This document shows positions 23,283-34,271 of a stretch of DNA of 64,000 nt, piece by piece. Both the position numbers and the translations under genes were made by a program. The notes below the pieces were generated by a model that was not told the DNA's origin, made no database searches, and worked only from the letters and a program-made list of their open reading frames with translations. Source of the stretch: Amycolatopsis kentuckyensis (GTDB taxonomy: Bacteria; Actinomycetota; Actinomycetes; Mycobacteriales; Pseudonocardiaceae); the NCBI RefSeq assembly GCF_002155975.1, contig NZ_MUMI01000094.1:1-64000 (forward strand), read 5' to 3'. Within the stretch, counting starts at the first letter, position 1; the number at the start of each line of letters is the position of its first letter.

Positions 23283-23993
23283 CTAAGCGGGCAGCGGCTG
23301 GGCGCCCCGCCCGGAAAGCATCAGCTTGATCTGGTCCATCTCCGCACCCTGCGACGTCAGGATGCTGTTCACCAGCGCCTTCAGCGCCGGCAGCGTCGAA
23401 TGCGCCGCCGCGTACTGCGCCATCGACGTTCCGCCCTGGTGGTGGCGCAGCATCAGCTGCAGGAAGAACACGTCGAACGCCCGGCCGGACAGCGAACGGA
23501 GTTTCGAGAGTTCCGTGTCCGTCGCCATGCCCGGCATCAGCGGGCCGCCCGCCGGGTTGAGCGAGGAGGGGGCCATCGACATTCCGTCGTGGCCCGCCAT
23601 CGGTTCCGTCATCCACTGCATCGGGGCGCCGATCGGCTGCTCGGGCTGGTCCCACAGCATGAGCCAGCCCTTCATGCGGCCGACCTGCTCGAGCTGCGTG
23701 CGCTCGATGTCGAACGACAGCTGCTTGATCTCCGGGTCGGTCGTGCGGTCGCGGGCGATGCCCGCCATCGTCACCGCCTGGAGGTGGTGCGTCGACATGT
23801 CCTGGGCGAAGCCGACCTCGACCGAGCCGGCGGCCGGGGTGGCCGCCGCCGGTTCGTCGACGGCGCGGGTCACGAACATCCCCGCGGTCGCGCCGATCAG
23901 CAGGACCGCGAGGAGCGTCCCGCCGATGATCACCCAGCGCGACCAGGTCGGCTGTTCGGTGACCTCGGTGTCGAGGTCGGCTTCGGCCGTCAC
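23283..23993 (-). CDS. DUF305 family membrane-anchored protein
   Basis: 236 aa. One N-terminal membrane helix (residues about 20-42) and an extracytoplasmic DUF305 domain with the family's His motifs (DMSTHHLQAVTMAG, FLQLMLRHHQGGTSMAQ) and a Met-rich stretch (MTEPMAGHDGMSMAP). The family is linked to ferritin-like/metal handling, but the reaction is unknown. GTG at 23993 overlaps the DUF3105 stop by four bases, so the pair is translationally coupled, as is common in actinobacteria. Confidence 0.85.
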   Translation of the reverse strand: MTAEADLDTEVTEQPTWSRWVIIGGTLLAVLLIGATAGMFVTRAVDEPAAATPAAGSVEVGFAQDMSTHHLQAVTMAGIARDRTTDPEIKQLSFDIERTQLEQVGRMKGWLMLWDQPEQPIGAPMQWMTEPMAGHDGMSMAPSSLNPAGGPLMPGMATDTELSKLRSLSGRAFDVFFLQLMLRHHQGGTSMAQYAAAHSTLPALKALVNSILTSQGAEMDQIKLMLSGRGAQPLPA

Positions 23994-24841
23994 TTCTTGG
24001 TCGGGGTGGGCGAGGCGGGGGCGGACGACGCCGGGGCGGAGGACGCCGGCATGCCGTTCTCGCCCTGGGCGGCGGTGCTGCCCTTGTAGTCCATCGGCTT
24101 CGCGTCCGGGCCCGGCTTCGACGGGTCGAACGGCGGCGGGTTGTCCGGGTCGAACTGGCCCGGGACCGCGTCGCAGGACGCGCCGACCTCGGGGTACACG
24201 CCGTTCGGGTTGCTCCGCAGGGCCGCGATGAACTCGTCGATCCGCGGGTCGTTGACGTCGTCCAGCTTGAGCTGGTGGCCCCACGACTGCAGCGAGATCG
24301 GCTTGTCCAGGCCCGGGTACGGCGACATCATCGTGTACGGCTTGCCCTTGGCGCGGACGCTCAGCAGGTTGACCGCGTCGCCGGTGATCTGCTGCGGGTT
24401 GTAGGCGATCCAGACGGCGCCGTGCTCGAGCGCGTGCACCATGTTCTCGGTGCGGACGGCGGTCGGGTAGACGGTGCCGGTGCAGGTGGCCCACGTCTGG
24501 TCGTGCGGGCCGCCGAACGGCGGGGTCTTGTCGTAGGCGACGCGCTCGGTCGGGAGGACGTGGACGCTGCCCGTGTAGGTCGCGGTCACCACGCCGGGGA
24601 TGCGCTTCGAGGGGTCGGGGTCCGACGCGGTCGGCGCGAACGAAGCGGCGGCGGCCTCGCGGTCGGCCTGCTCACGCTTCGGCGCGGACTGCACCATGTA
24701 GTAGATGATCACCGAGGCGGCCAGCGCCACGACGGCGACGACGGCGATGATCGTGCCCCACGGCGTGCCCTTCTTGCTCACCACGGAACCGCGGGCCGCC
24801 TTCACCGCCGACCCCTTTTTCCGAGTTGTCCCGTTCGCCAT
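23990..24841 (-). CDS. DUF3105 family membrane-anchored protein
   Basis: 283 aa. Basic N-terminus, one transmembrane helix (residues about 28-50), extracytoplasmic DUF3105 domain with the conserved MVHALEHGAVWIAY motif and paired cysteines (ATCTGTVYP, GASCDAVPG), and a low-complexity Pro/Ser/Ala tail. Function is unknown; the near-constant pairing with DUF305 suggests one surface complex. ATG at 24841 near the divergent argS promoter. Confidence 0.85.
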   Translation of the reverse strand: MANGTTRKKGSAVKAARGSVVSKKGTPWGTIIAVVAVVALAASVIIYYMVQSAPKREQADREAAAASFAPTASDPDPSKRIPGVVTATYTGSVHVLPTERVAYDKTPPFGGPHDQTWATCTGTVYPTAVRTENMVHALEHGAVWIAYNPQQITGDAVNLLSVRAKGKPYTMMSPYPGLDKPISLQSWGHQLKLDDVNDPRIDEFIAALRSNPNGVYPEVGASCDAVPGQFDPDNPPPFDPSKPGPDAKPMDYKGSTAAQGENGMPASSAPASSAPASPTPTKK

Positions 24842-24988
24842 GGCTTCCGCGTTCTCCCTCTGGTGGCTGCGGACGGATTCCCGCCCGGGCCAGTGTAGAG
24901 ACCACGCGTCTGACTACCGTTAACGCCTCACGAGGATGCCCACCGTGACGTGTTCGAGACCGATGCAAGCGCCCGACCAGGGCACACC

Positions 24989-24994
24989 TAGAAT
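24989..24994 (+). promoter_or_regulatory. argS -10 element (leaderless start)
   Basis: TAGAAT ends seven bases before the GTG at 25002, so transcription is expected to begin at or beside the start codon. This decides the argS start against the upstream reading at 24936. Confidence 0.6.
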
Positions 24995-25001
24995 TCCGCA
25001 A

Positions 25002-26657
25002 GTGACTCCCGCCGCTCTCGCCGACCTGGTCCGCAGCTCCGCCGTGCAGGTGCTCGCCGCACGCGGCATCGATGACGCCGTGCTGCCGGAGCAGGTGACC
25101 ATCGAACGCCCGCGCAACCCCGACCACGGCGATTACGCGACGAACCTCGCCCTCCAGGTGGCCAAGAAGGCCGGCCTCAAGCCGCGCGACTTCGCCGAGG
25201 CGCTCGCCGAGGCGGTTTCGGCGGACGACGGCGTCGCCTCGGCCGAGGTCGCCGGCCCCGGCTTCCTCAACTTCCGCCTCGCCGCGGCCGCGCAGGGCGA
25301 CATCGTGCGCCAGGTGCTCGACGCCGGCGCCGCGTACGGCCGCGGGGACGCGCTGGCCGGCACCCGGATCAACCTCGAGTTCGTCTCGGCGAACCCGACC
25401 GGCCCGATCCACCTCGGCGGCACCCGCTGGGCCGCGGTCGGCGACGCGCTGGGCCGGGTGCTGGGCGCCCAGGGCGGCGAGGTCACCCGCGAGTACTACT
25501 TCAACGACGCCGGCGCCCAGATCGACCGGTTCGTCCGGTCGCTGATCGCCGCCGCGAAGGGCGAGCCCGCGCCGGAGGACGGCTACGCGGGCGGCTACAT
25601 CAACGACATCGCCGCCGAGGTCATCAAGGCCGAGCCGAGCGCGCTGTCGCTGCCGGAGGCCGAGCGGCACGAGACGTTCCGCCGGATCGGCATCAACCTG
25701 ATGTTCGGCGAGATCAAGCAGAGCCTGCACGAGTTCGGCACCGACTTCGACGTCTACTTCCACGAGAACTCGCTGCACGAGTCCGGCGCGGTCGACGCCG
25801 CCGTCCAGCAGCTGAAGGACTCCGGGAACCTCTACTTCAACGAGGGCGCCTGGTGGCTGAAGTCGTCCGAGTACGGCGACGACAAGGACCGCGTCGTCAT
25901 CAAGCAGGACGGCAACCCGGCCTACATCGCCGGTGACCTGGCCTACTTCAAGGACAAGCGCAACCGCGGCTTCGACCTGTGCATCTACATGCTCGGCGCG
26001 GACCACCACGGCTACATCGCCCGCCTCAAGGCCGCGGCCGCCGCGTTCGGCGACGACCCCGGCACGGTCGAGGTGCTGATCGGCCAGATGGTCAACCTGG
26101 TCAGCGACGGCAAGCCGGTCCGGATGTCCAAGCGCGCGGGCACCGTGATCACCATGGAGGACCTGGTCGAGGCCGTCGGCGTCGACCCGGCCCGCTACGA
26201 GCTGATCCGGTACTCCGTGGACTCCACTTTGGACGTCGACCTGGACCTGCTGCGCAAGCACTCCAACGACAACCCCGTCTACTACGTCCAGTACGCCCAC
26301 GCGCGGCTGGCGTCCCTGCAGCGCAACGCCGCCGATCTCGGTATCAAGTCCACTTCGGACGTCGACTTCGGACTCCTGACGCTGCCCGCCGAGGGCGACC
26401 TGATCCGCACCATCGGCGAGTTCCCGGAAACCGTGCGCCGCGCCGCCGAAATGCGGGAGCCGCACCGGATCGCGCGCTACCTCGAAGAACTCGCGGGCGC
26501 CTACCACAAGTTCTACACCGTGGGCCGCGTGCTGCCCATGGGCGACGAAGAGGCGACCCCTCTGACGCACGCCCGGCTCGCGCTGTGCGAAGCCGCCCGC
26601 CAGGTGCTGGCGAACGGCCTCGCCCTCCTCGGTGTCTCCGCTCCGGAACGGATGTAA
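25002..26657 (+). CDS. argS: arginyl-tRNA synthetase
   Basis: 551 aa class I synthetase. Contains the N-terminal Arg-tRNA synthetase domain ([19 protein letters not shown]), the HIGH equivalent [17 protein letters not shown], the KMSKS equivalent VRMSKRAGT, and a C-terminal anticodon-binding DALR domain ([11 protein letters not shown]). It charges tRNA-Arg with arginine. GTG at 25002 preferred because of the -10 box just upstream and normal family length. It is followed after three bases by lysA; the pairing argS-lysA is typical of actinobacteria. Confidence 0.95.
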   Translation: MTPAALADLVRSSAVQVLAARGIDDAVLPEQVTIERPRNPDHGDYATNLALQVAKKAGLKPRDFAEALAEAVSADDGVASAEVAGPGFLNFRLAAAAQGDIVRQVLDAGAAYGRGDALAGTRINLEFVSANPTGPIHLGGTRWAAVGDALGRVLGAQGGEVTREYYFNDAGAQIDRFVRSLIAAAKGEPAPEDGYAGGYINDIAAEVIKAEPSALSLPEAERHETFRRIGINLMFGEIKQSLHEFGTDFDVYFHENSLHESGAVDAAVQQLKDSGNLYFNEGAWWLKSSEYGDDKDRVVIKQDGNPAYIAGDLAYFKDKRNRGFDLCIYMLGADHHGYIARLKAAAAAFGDDPGTVEVLIGQMVNLVSDGKPVRMSKRAGTVITMEDLVEAVGVDPARYELIRYSVDSTLDVDLDLLRKHSNDNPVYYVQYAHARLASLQRNAADLGIKSTSDVDFGLLTLPAEGDLIRTIGEFPETVRRAAEMREPHRIARYLEELAGAYHKFYTVGRVLPMGDEEATPLTHARLALCEAARQVLANGLALLGVSAPERM

Positions 26658-26660
26658 GAA

Positions 26661-28091
26661 ATGGCGCACCCCGCGGGCCCCAGGCACGCCGACGTCCACA
26701 CCCACGCCGACACCTCCGGGCTCCAGCCGTCCGGGGTCGAGGAGCTCGACAAGCTGCCCGCGAAAGTGTGGCCGCGCAACACCTTCCGCGCCGCCGACGG
26801 GGTCGTCCGGATCGCCGGTGTCGACGTCCGCGAGCTCGCCGAGCAGCACGGCACGCCGCTGTTCGTCGTCGACGAAGCCGACTTCAAGTCCCGCTGCGCG
26901 GACTACGCCGAGGCCTTCGACGACCCGTCGCTCGTGCACTACGCCTCCAAGGCGTTCCTCTCCATCGAGGTCGCCCGCTGGGTCGCCGAGCAGGGCCTGA
27001 GCCTGGACGTCTGCAGCGGCGGCGAGCTCGCCGTGGCGCAGCGCGCGGACTTCCCGGCCGAGCGGATCACCTTCCACGGCAACAACAAGTCGCCCGCCGA
27101 GCTGGAAGCCGCGGTCGTCGCCGGGGTCGGCACGGTCGTGCTCGACTCCTACTTCGAGATCGCCCGGCTGGCCGACATCGCCGCGCGCCACGACGTCGTG
27201 CAGCCGGTGCTGATCCGGGTCACCGTCGGCGTCGAGGCGCACACCCACGAGTTCATCGCGACCGCCCACGAGGACCAGAAGTTCGGGTTCTCGCTGGCGA
27301 GCGGCGACGCCGCCGAGGCGGTCCGCCGGGTGCTCAACGCGCGTTCGCTCAAGCTCGTCGGCCTGCACAGCCACATCGGTTCGCAGATCTTCGACGCCGA
27401 CGGCTTCGAGGTCGCCGCCCGCCGCGTCGTCGGGCTGCTGGCCGACCTGGCCAAGGAGCACGGCCCCGAACTGCTCGACCAGCTGAGCCTGGTCGACCTC
27501 GGCGGCGGCTTCGGCATCGCCTACACCGAGAAGGACAACCCGCCGCCGCCCGCGCAGATGATCACGCAGATCCGCGAGATCGTCCGCAAGGAATGCGCGT
27601 ACGCGGGCCTGCCGGTGCCGCGGATCGCGGGCGAGCCGGGCCGAGCGATCGCCGGTCCGGGCACGATCACGCTCTACGAGGTCGGCACCATCAAGGACGT
27701 CTCGCTCGGCGACGAGTCCTCCCGGCGGTACGTCAGCGTCGACGGCGGGATGAGCGACAACATCCGCACCGCCCTCTACGACGCGGTGTACGACGTCCGG
27801 CTGGTTTCCCGCTCCGCGGGCGACAACGATCAGCCGGTGCCGGCCGTGTTGTCCCGGGTCGTGGGAAAACACTGTGAGTCCGGCGACATCGTCGTACGAG
27901 ACTGCTGGCTGCCCGACACGCTGGCTCCCGGCGACCTGCTGGCGGTCGCGGCGACCGGCGCGTACTGCTACTCGATGGCGAGCAGTTACAACCGGATGCC
28001 CCGCCCGGCCGTGGTCGCCGTGCGCAACGGCAGCTCACGGCTGCTGCTGCGGCGGGAGACGACCGACGACATGCTGCGCCTGGAGGTCTGA
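26661..28091 (+). CDS. lysA: diaminopimelate decarboxylase
   Basis: 476 aa PLP enzyme of fold III. PLP lysine in VHYASKAFL, glycine-rich HSHIGSQIF and [20 protein letters not shown], and substrate-binding CESGD and [10 protein letters not shown] motifs. It catalyses the last step of lysine synthesis, meso-DAP to lysine. It starts three bases after argS and six bases before hom, so it belongs to one operon for aspartate-family amino acids. Confidence 0.95.
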   Translation: MAHPAGPRHADVHTHADTSGLQPSGVEELDKLPAKVWPRNTFRAADGVVRIAGVDVRELAEQHGTPLFVVDEADFKSRCADYAEAFDDPSLVHYASKAFLSIEVARWVAEQGLSLDVCSGGELAVAQRADFPAERITFHGNNKSPAELEAAVVAGVGTVVLDSYFEIARLADIAARHDVVQPVLIRVTVGVEAHTHEFIATAHEDQKFGFSLASGDAAEAVRRVLNARSLKLVGLHSHIGSQIFDADGFEVAARRVVGLLADLAKEHGPELLDQLSLVDLGGGFGIAYTEKDNPPPPAQMITQIREIVRKECAYAGLPVPRIAGEPGRAIAGPGTITLYEVGTIKDVSLGDESSRRYVSVDGGMSDNIRTALYDAVYDVRLVSRSAGDNDQPVPAVLSRVVGKHCESGDIVVRDCWLPDTLAPGDLLAVAATGAYCYSMASSYNRMPRPAVVAVRNGSSRLLLRRETTDDMLRLEV

Positions 28092-28097
28092 AACACC

Positions 28098-29408
28098 GTG
28101 TCTGCCCCCGAACGACGTCCGATCAGGGTCGCGCTGCTCGGCTGCGGGACCGTCGGCGGCGAGGTCGCCCGGCTGCTCACCGAGCAGGCCGGCGAACTGG
28201 CCGCGCGGGCGGGCGCGCCGGTCGAGCTGGCCGGCATCGCCGTCCGCCGCCCGGACAAGCACCCCGAACTGCCCCCGGAGCTGCTGACCGCCGACGTCGA
28301 GCAGCTCGTCACCAGTGCCGACGTCGACGTCGTGGTCGAGCTGGTCGGCGGCATCGAGCCGGTCCGCGGCTGGCTGCTCGCCGCGCTGAAGGCGGGCAAG
28401 TCCGTCGTGACGGCGAACAAGGCGCTGCTGGCCGAGCACTCCGCGGACCTCTTCGAGGCGGCCGACGCCGCGGGCGCCGACCTGTACTTCGAGGCCGCGG
28501 TGGCCGGGGCCATCCCGCTGCTGCGCCCGCTGCGCGAGTCGCTGGCCGGTGACCGCATCACCCGCGTGATGGGCATCGTCAACGGCACCACGAACTACAT
28601 CCTGTCGGCGATGGACGCCACCGGCGCCGGCTACGCCGAGACGCTCGACGAGGCCAGCCGGCTCGGGTACGCCGAGGCCGACCCGACCGCCGACGTCGAC
28701 GGCTACGACGCCGCGTCCAAGGCCGCCATCCTCGCCTCCCTCGCCTTCCACACCCGGGTGACGGCGTCGGACGTGCACCGCGAGGGCATCGCCGACGTCA
28801 CCGCCTCCGACCTCGCGGCGGCCCGCGGGCTCGGGCGCACGGTGAAGCTGCTGGCCATCTGCGAGCGGGTGATCGACGACGACGGCGTCGAGTCGGTGTC
28901 CGCCCGCGTGCACCCGGTGATGATCCCGCGCAGCCACCAGCTGGCCGGTGTCGGCGGCGCGTTCAACGCCGTCTACGTCGAGGCCGACGCCGCGGGCGAG
29001 CTGATGTTCTACGGCCAAGGCGCGGGCGGCGCGCCCACCGCGAGCGCGGTGCTCGGCGACCTCGTCGCGGTGGCCCGCAACCGGGTCGTCGGCGGCCGCG
29101 GCCCGCGCGAATCCGCGCACGCGGCGCTGCCGGTGCGGCCGATGGGCCAGACGCCGACCCGGTACCACGTCAGCCTTTCCGTGGCCGACCGCGCCGGTGT
29201 GCTCGCCCAGGTGGCGCAGGCGTTCGCCGACCACGGCGTCAGCATCGCGGCGGTGCGGCAGAGCGACGTCGGCGACCGCGCGAGCCTGGTCGTGGTGACG
29301 CACCAGGCACCCGACGCGGCGTTGCAGTCCACTGTGGACGAAATCGGCCGGCTCGACGTCGTCCACGAAGTTGTCAGCGTGATGCGGGTGGAAGGCGAAG
29401 ACCAGTGA
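28098..29408 (+). CDS. hom: homoserine dehydrogenase
   Basis: 436 aa. N-terminal NAD(P)-binding GCGTVGGEV, the TANKALLA motif, catalytic domain motif [11 protein letters not shown] with [20 protein letters not shown], and a C-terminal ACT domain (residues about 350-436, [19 protein letters not shown]) for threonine feedback. It converts aspartate semialdehyde to homoserine, the branch to threonine and methionine. GTG start; the stop overlaps thrC by four bases. Confidence 0.95.
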   Translation: MSAPERRPIRVALLGCGTVGGEVARLLTEQAGELAARAGAPVELAGIAVRRPDKHPELPPELLTADVEQLVTSADVDVVVELVGGIEPVRGWLLAALKAGKSVVTANKALLAEHSADLFEAADAAGADLYFEAAVAGAIPLLRPLRESLAGDRITRVMGIVNGTTNYILSAMDATGAGYAETLDEASRLGYAEADPTADVDGYDAASKAAILASLAFHTRVTASDVHREGIADVTASDLAAARGLGRTVKLLAICERVIDDDGVESVSARVHPVMIPRSHQLAGVGGAFNAVYVEADAAGELMFYGQGAGGAPTASAVLGDLVAVARNRVVGGRGPRESAHAALPVRPMGQTPTRYHVSLSVADRAGVLAQVAQAFADHGVSIAAVRQSDVGDRASLVVVTHQAPDAALQSTVDEIGRLDVVHEVVSVMRVEGEDQ

Positions 29409-30466
29409 GCAGCCAGGCCTGGCCGGGAATCATCGAGGCGTACCGGGACCGCGTCCCGGTCCCGGACGGGGCGCGGGTCGTCACGCTCGGGGAGGGCAAC
29501 ACGCCGCTGCTGCCCGCCCACCACCTGTCCGAGCTGACCGGCTGCGAGGTCCACCTCAAGGTCGAGGGCGCCAACCCGACCGGCTCGTTCAAGGACCGCG
29601 GGATGACCGTGGCCATCACCCATGCGCTCGCCAGCGGTCTCAAGGCGGTGATCTGCGCGTCGACCGGCAACACGTCCGCCTCGGCCGCCGCCTACGCCGC
29701 CCGCGCCGGGCTCACCTGTGCGGTGCTGGTGCCGCAGGGCAAGATCGCGATGGGCAAGCTCGCCCAGGCCGTGCTGCACGGCGCGCGCATCCTGCAGGTC
29801 GACGGCAACTTCGACGACTGCCTCGAACTGGCCCGCAAGACCGCGGCCGACTACCCGGTCACGCTGGTCAACTCGGTCAACCCGGTCCGCATCGCCGGCC
29901 AGAAGACCGCCGCCTTCGAGATCTGCGACGTGCTCGGCACGGCCCCGGACATCCACTGCCTGCCGGTCGGCAACGCCGGCAACATCACCGCCTACTGGGC
30001 GGGCTATTCGGAGTACGCGGCCGACGATGTGGTGAAGAACACCCCGCGGATGTTCGGCTTTCAGGCGGCCGGCGCGGCGCCGCTCGTGCACGGCGAACCG
30101 GTGCGCGACCCGGACACGATCGCGACGGCGATCCGGATCGGCAGCCCGGCGTCGTGGACCGCCGCGGTGAAGGCGAAGGACGAGTCGGACGGGCTCTTCG
30201 AAGCCGTCACCGACGAGAAGATCCTCGAGGCCTACCGGCTGCTGGCCGGCCGCGAAGGCGTGTTCGTCGAGCCGGCGTCGGCCACCAGCGTGGCGGGCCT
30301 GCTGGCCACGGCCGCCGACGGCCGGCTGCCGCGCGGGTCGCGGGTCGTCTGCACGGTCACCGGGCACGGCCTGAAGGACCCCCAGACGGCGCTGGCGGGC
30401 AACGTCGAGGTCGAGCCCCTCGCCGTGGACCCCTCGGCGGTCGCGGCGGCGCTGGACCTGCGGTGA
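29405..30466 (+). CDS. thrC: threonine synthase
   Basis: 353 aa PLP-dependent lyase of fold II, with PLP lysine in [10 protein letters not shown], phosphate-loop SVGNAGNIT-like [10 protein letters not shown] and [15 protein letters not shown]. It converts O-phosphohomoserine to threonine. The GTG overlaps the hom stop and its own stop overlaps thrB by four bases, giving tight coupling in the hom-thrC-thrB unit. Confidence 0.95.
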   Translation: MSSQAWPGIIEAYRDRVPVPDGARVVTLGEGNTPLLPAHHLSELTGCEVHLKVEGANPTGSFKDRGMTVAITHALASGLKAVICASTGNTSASAAAYAARAGLTCAVLVPQGKIAMGKLAQAVLHGARILQVDGNFDDCLELARKTAADYPVTLVNSVNPVRIAGQKTAAFEICDVLGTAPDIHCLPVGNAGNITAYWAGYSEYAADDVVKNTPRMFGFQAAGAAPLVHGEPVRDPDTIATAIRIGSPASWTAAVKAKDESDGLFEAVTDEKILEAYRLLAGREGVFVEPASATSVAGLLATAADGRLPRGSRVVCTVTGHGLKDPQTALAGNVEVEPLAVDPSAVAAALDLR

Positions 30467-31347
30467 GCGCCTTCAAGGTCACCGTCCCGGCGTCCACGGC
30501 GAACCTCGGGCCGGGCTTCGACGCCTTCGGGATGGCGCTGAGCCTCTACGACGTCGTCGAGGTACGCGTCACCGACACCGGGCTCAAGGTCGAGGTGATC
30601 GACGCGGGCGCCGGTGGCGTGGCGGACGTCCCCACCGACGAGACCCACCTGGTCGTGCGGGCGATCCGCGCGACCTGCGCGCACCTCGGCGTCGAGCTGC
30701 CCGGCCTGCACCTGCGCTGCTTCAACGCGATCCCGCACGCGCGCGGCCTCGGCTCGTCCGCGGCCGCGGTGGTGTCCGGGGTGGCCGCCGGGTACGCCCT
30801 CGCCGGCCGGGAAATCGACGTCGCCGACGCGCTGCAGCTGGCCGCCGGGTTCGAAGGCCACGCCGACAACGCCGCCGCGAGCCTGCTCGGCGGGCTGGTC
30901 CTGGCCTGGTGCGACGGTGGCCGCTTCCACGCCGAACGGCTCACGCCGCACCCGTCGATCCGGCCGGTCGTGGCCGTGCCGTCGGTGCGCTCGGCCACCG
31001 CGACCACGCGCGGCCTGCTGCCGGTGACCGTGCCGCACGCCGACGCCGCGCACAACGCCGGCCGCGCCGCGCTCGCCGTCCACGCGCTGACGGCGAAGCC
31101 GGAGCTGCTGCTCACGGCCACCGAAGACCGGCTGCACCAGGACTACCGCGCCCCCGCCTACCCGGCGAGCACGGAGCTGGTGGCGACGCTCCGTGCACAG
31201 GGAGTGGCCGCCGCCATCTCCGGCGCCGGTCCGACGGTGCTCGCGCTGACGACCGCGGGAATACTTCCCCCGGAAGCCGGCGTTGCCGGTTTCGACGTCC
31301 TCGAGCTGCCCGTGGATCTCACGGGCGTGCAGGTTGCGGCTCAGTAA
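30463..31347 (+). CDS. thrB: homoserine kinase
   Basis: 294 aa GHMP kinase: [18 protein letters not shown] at the N-terminus, the ATP loop [14 protein letters not shown] and the C-terminal [11 protein letters not shown]. It phosphorylates homoserine to supply thrC. The GTG at 30463 overlaps the thrC stop, and it is the last gene of the argS-thrB run. Confidence 0.95.
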   Translation: MSAFKVTVPASTANLGPGFDAFGMALSLYDVVEVRVTDTGLKVEVIDAGAGGVADVPTDETHLVVRAIRATCAHLGVELPGLHLRCFNAIPHARGLGSSAAAVVSGVAAGYALAGREIDVADALQLAAGFEGHADNAAASLLGGLVLAWCDGGRFHAERLTPHPSIRPVVAVPSVRSATATTRGLLPVTVPHADAAHNAGRAALAVHALTAKPELLLTATEDRLHQDYRAPAYPASTELVATLRAQGVAAAISGAGPTVLALTTAGILPPEAGVAGFDVLELPVDLTGVQVAAQ

Positions 31348-31396
31348 AGGGTGGGTCACGTGCCTGCTCCCACGCCCGCCACGCGGGGGGTGGTTG

Positions 31397-31425
31397 TTGC
31401 ACCCGGCACCGCCGCGGTCTACCCT
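31397..31425 (+). promoter_or_regulatory. sigma-70-type promoter of rho
   Basis: TTGCAC (31397-31402) and TACCCT (31420-31425) are separated by 17 bp, a good housekeeping promoter. It leaves a leader of about 325 nt before the rho GTG at 31758; no convincing gene lies in 31348-31757, so the long leader may serve Rho autoregulation. Confidence 0.6.
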
Positions 31426-31757
31426 CGGGGGCGTTCGATCACCGTGCGTTTCCGCACCCGATGCCGGTCCCGGGGAATCCCCCGGATCGCATCCTTCGTC
31501 GATCCGCCGAATCCGCACCGCCTGGCACGCGGGGTAACGCGGAGGGACGCAGGCGGGTTTCCGGTCTCGGCGGTGCCGAATTCCGTGTCCTCCGAATGGA
31601 GGACGCAAACCCCTGTGGTGGAGGCGCTCCAGCTGTGTTTCGCACGGCCGAAGAGCTCATCTCGCGTATCGGGGGGCAACTACGCCGGTTCGCGATCAGA
31701 AGCGAGCGGCAGTCCGCTGATCCGCCTGGAGGCGTGGATCGGTCAGGAAGGACATGT

Positions 31758-33770
31758 GTGAGCAACACCGATCTTTTGAGCGACGTGGGTAGCGACACGG
31801 CCGGTTCGAACGGCACCACCCCCGCTCCCAAGCGGGCGGTCGGCGGGCTGACCGGAAAGACCGTCGCCGAACTGCGTTCGCTGGCTGGGGAGCTCGGCGT
31901 CGGCGAGACGACGGGCATGCGCAAGGGCGACTTGATCGCCGCGATCCGTGAGCGCCAGGGCAAGTCGCGCAAGCCGCGTGCGACGGCCGAGACGTTGCCG
32001 CTGGAAGGCGTCGGCGAGCCGGCGAAGGCGGCCCCCAAGGCCGAGCCCAAGGCCGAGGCGCCCGCCGCTCCGGTGGAGACCAAGCCGGAGCCGAAGGCCG
32101 AGGCGCCCGCCTCCGCGCCCTCGGAGGCCCAGCCGCAGGCCGAGCGCCCGCAGCAGGACCGGCAGGACGGCCAGGACGGCCAGCCCGAGGAGGGCGGCCG
32201 CAGCCGGCGTCGCCGCGGTTCCAACCGCGCCGCCGGGGCGCCGGACGGCCAGCAGGGCGGCGACCGCCAGCAGGGCCAGGGCGACCGTCCGCAGGGCGGC
32301 GACCGCCAGCAGGGCGGGGACCGTCAGCAGGGTCAGGGTGGCGAGCGCCAGCAGGGCGACCGCAACCGCGACCAGCAGCGCCAGGGCGGTGGCAACCGCG
32401 GCGACAACCGCGGCGACAACCGGGGTGACCGCCAGGACGGCAACCGCGGCGACCGCCAGCGCAACAACCAGCAGGACGGCAACCGCGGCGGCCAGGACAA
32501 CCGCGCCCAGCAGGACGACGACGAGGAAGGCGGCCGTCGCGGCCGTCGCTTCCGCGACCGCCGTCGCCGGGGCAGCGGTGGCGGCCGGGCCGAAGGCGGT
32601 TCGCCGGACACCGAGATCCGCGAGGACGACGTCCTGCTGCCCGTCGCGGGCATCCTGGACGTGCTGGACAACTACGCGTTCGTGCGGACCTCCGGCTACC
32701 TCGCCGGCCCGAACGACGTGTACGTCTCGCTGTCGCTGGTCCGCAAGTACGGCCTGCGCCGCGGTGACGCCATCACCGGTGTCGTGCGCCAGCCGCGTGA
32801 CGGCGAGCAGCAGCGGCAGAAGTTCAACCCGCTGGTGCGCGTCGACTCGATCAACGGCCTGGAGCCGGACGAGGCCAAGCGGCGTCCGGACTTCACCAAG
32901 CTGACCCCGCTGTACCCGAACGAGCGGCTGCGCCTCGAGACCGAGTCGCACAAGCTCACGACCCGCGTGATCGACCTGATCATGCCGGTCGGCAAGGGGC
33001 AGCGCGCCCTGATCGTGTCGCCGCCGAAGGCCGGTAAGACGACGATCATGCAGGACATCGCGAATGCGATCTCCACGAACAACCCCGAGTGCCACCTGAT
33101 GGTCGTCCTGGTCGACGAGCGTCCGGAAGAGGTCACCGACATGCAGCGCTCGGTGAAGGGTGAGGTCATCGCCTCGACCTTCGACCGGCCGCCGTCCGAC
33201 CACACGTCGGTCGCGGAGCTGTCGATCGAGCGGGCAAAGCGCCTGGTCGAGATGGGCCACGACGTCGTCGTGCTGCTCGACTCGATCACCCGCCTCGGCC
33301 GCGCGTACAACCTGGCGGCCCCGGCGTCCGGCCGGATCCTGTCCGGCGGTGTCGACTCGACCGCGCTGTACCCGCCGAAGCGCTTCCTGGGTGCGGCCCG
33401 CAACATCGAGAACGGCGGCTCGCTGACCATCTTCGCCACGGCGATGGTCGAGACCGGCTCGACGATGGACACGGTCATCTTCGAGGAGTTCAAGGGCACG
33501 GGTAACGCCGAGCTCAAGCTCGACCGGAAGATCGCCGAGCGCCGGGTGTTCCCGGCGGTCGACGTCAACCCGTCCGGTACCCGCAAGGACGAGCTGCTGC
33601 TCTCGCCGGACGAGCTCGCGGTCACCGTGAAGCTGAGCCGGGTGCTGCACGCGCTCGACTCGCAGCAGGCCATCGACCTGCTGATCTCGCGGTTGCGCAA
33701 GACCAAGACCAACGTCGAGTTCCTCATGCAGGTCTCGAAGACCGCCCTCGGCGGCGGCGAAGACGACTGA
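31758..33770 (+). CDS. rho: transcription termination factor Rho
   Basis: 670 aa. The N-terminal Rho_N helices (KTVAELRSLAGELGVGETTG), then an actinobacterial low-complexity insert (residues about 75-275, rich in Gly, Gln, Arg, Asp and Asn), an RNA-binding cold-shock domain (GILDVLDNYAFVRTSGYL) and the hexameric ATPase with P-loop SPPKAGKTTI and Q-loop/R-loop regions. It loads on C-rich RNA and ends transcription. GTG at 31758 follows AGGAAGGA at the right distance; upstream in-frame sequence belongs to the leader. Confidence 0.95.
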   Translation: MSNTDLLSDVGSDTAGSNGTTPAPKRAVGGLTGKTVAELRSLAGELGVGETTGMRKGDLIAAIRERQGKSRKPRATAETLPLEGVGEPAKAAPKAEPKAEAPAAPVETKPEPKAEAPASAPSEAQPQAERPQQDRQDGQDGQPEEGGRSRRRRGSNRAAGAPDGQQGGDRQQGQGDRPQGGDRQQGGDRQQGQGGERQQGDRNRDQQRQGGGNRGDNRGDNRGDRQDGNRGDRQRNNQQDGNRGGQDNRAQQDDDEEGGRRGRRFRDRRRRGSGGGRAEGGSPDTEIREDDVLLPVAGILDVLDNYAFVRTSGYLAGPNDVYVSLSLVRKYGLRRGDAITGVVRQPRDGEQQRQKFNPLVRVDSINGLEPDEAKRRPDFTKLTPLYPNERLRLETESHKLTTRVIDLIMPVGKGQRALIVSPPKAGKTTIMQDIANAISTNNPECHLMVVLVDERPEEVTDMQRSVKGEVIASTFDRPPSDHTSVAELSIERAKRLVEMGHDVVVLLDSITRLGRAYNLAAPASGRILSGGVDSTALYPPKRFLGAARNIENGGSLTIFATAMVETGSTMDTVIFEEFKGTGNAELKLDRKIAERRVFPAVDVNPSGTRKDELLLSPDELAVTVKLSRVLHALDSQQAIDLLISRLRKTKTNVEFLMQVSKTALGGGEDD

Positions 33771-33782
33771 GTCCTGGCTCTC

Positions 33783-33820
33783 GGAAGGGGCCTTCCCGGA
33801 GTCCGGGGAGGCCCCTTCCG
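33783..33820 (+). terminator. rho terminator
   Basis: GGAAGGGGCCTTCCCGG and CCGGGGAGGCCCCTTCC form a near-perfect 17-bp stem 12 bp after the rho stop. Confidence 0.75.
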
Positions 33821-33952
33821 CGTCGGGAATAGCTGGTCAGCGGGGTACGTTCCAGTACACGTCAGCCCGTCTGGCAGAATTACCCGCTGAAGTCCGGCGC
33901 CGGTTCACCCCGTGGAACGACTGGGGACCCGGAGCCAACGAGAGAGGACACC

Positions 33953-34183
33953 ATGAAGAGCGGTATTCACCCCGAGTACGTGGTCACGAACGTGAACTGC
34001 GACTGCGGCAACAGCTTCACCACGCGCAGCACCAAGACCAGCGGCAACATCCACGTCGAGATCTGCTCGAACTGCCACCCGTTCTACACAGGCAAGCAGA
34101 AGATCATGGACACCGGTGGCCGGGTCGCGCGCTTCGAGGCTCGCTACGGCAAGCGGCAGAAGAAGGACGCCGACGCCAAGTAG
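33953..34183 (+). CDS. rpmE: 50S ribosomal protein L31 (zinc-binding, C+ form)
   Basis: 76 aa, bL31 with the zinc cysteines in [10 protein letters not shown] and [12 protein letters not shown], so it is the C+ (zinc-storing) paralogue rather than the zinc-independent form. It sits on the large subunit and bridges to the small subunit. AGAGAGGA precedes the ATG. A strong hairpin follows. Confidence 0.95.
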   Translation: MKSGIHPEYVVTNVNCDCGNSFTTRSTKTSGNIHVEICSNCHPFYTGKQKIMDTGGRVARFEARYGKRQKKDADAK

Positions 34184-34192
34184 CTTTTTGCA

Positions 34193-34230
34193 CGGCGCCC
34201 ACCCGGTACTCCCGGGTGGGCGCCGTTCTT
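34193..34230 (+). terminator. rpmE terminator
   Basis: CGGCGCCCACCCGG and CCGGGTGGGCGCCG form a perfect 14-bp stem followed by TTCTTTGT, 9 bp after the rpmE stop. Confidence 0.85.
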
Positions 34231-34271
34231 TGTATCGACACGGTGTGATTCCGGCCGGAGAGGTGGCAGAG

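Noticed and set aside
24672-27872. 1066-codon open frame antisense to argS and lysA
   Set aside because: Antisense shadow of high-GC coding sequence; composition is Arg/Val/Gly/Asp noise and argS/lysA on the other strand are unambiguous.
31351-31761. 136-codon frame between thrB and rho
   Set aside because: No ribosome site or family pattern; it lies over the rho promoter and leader.
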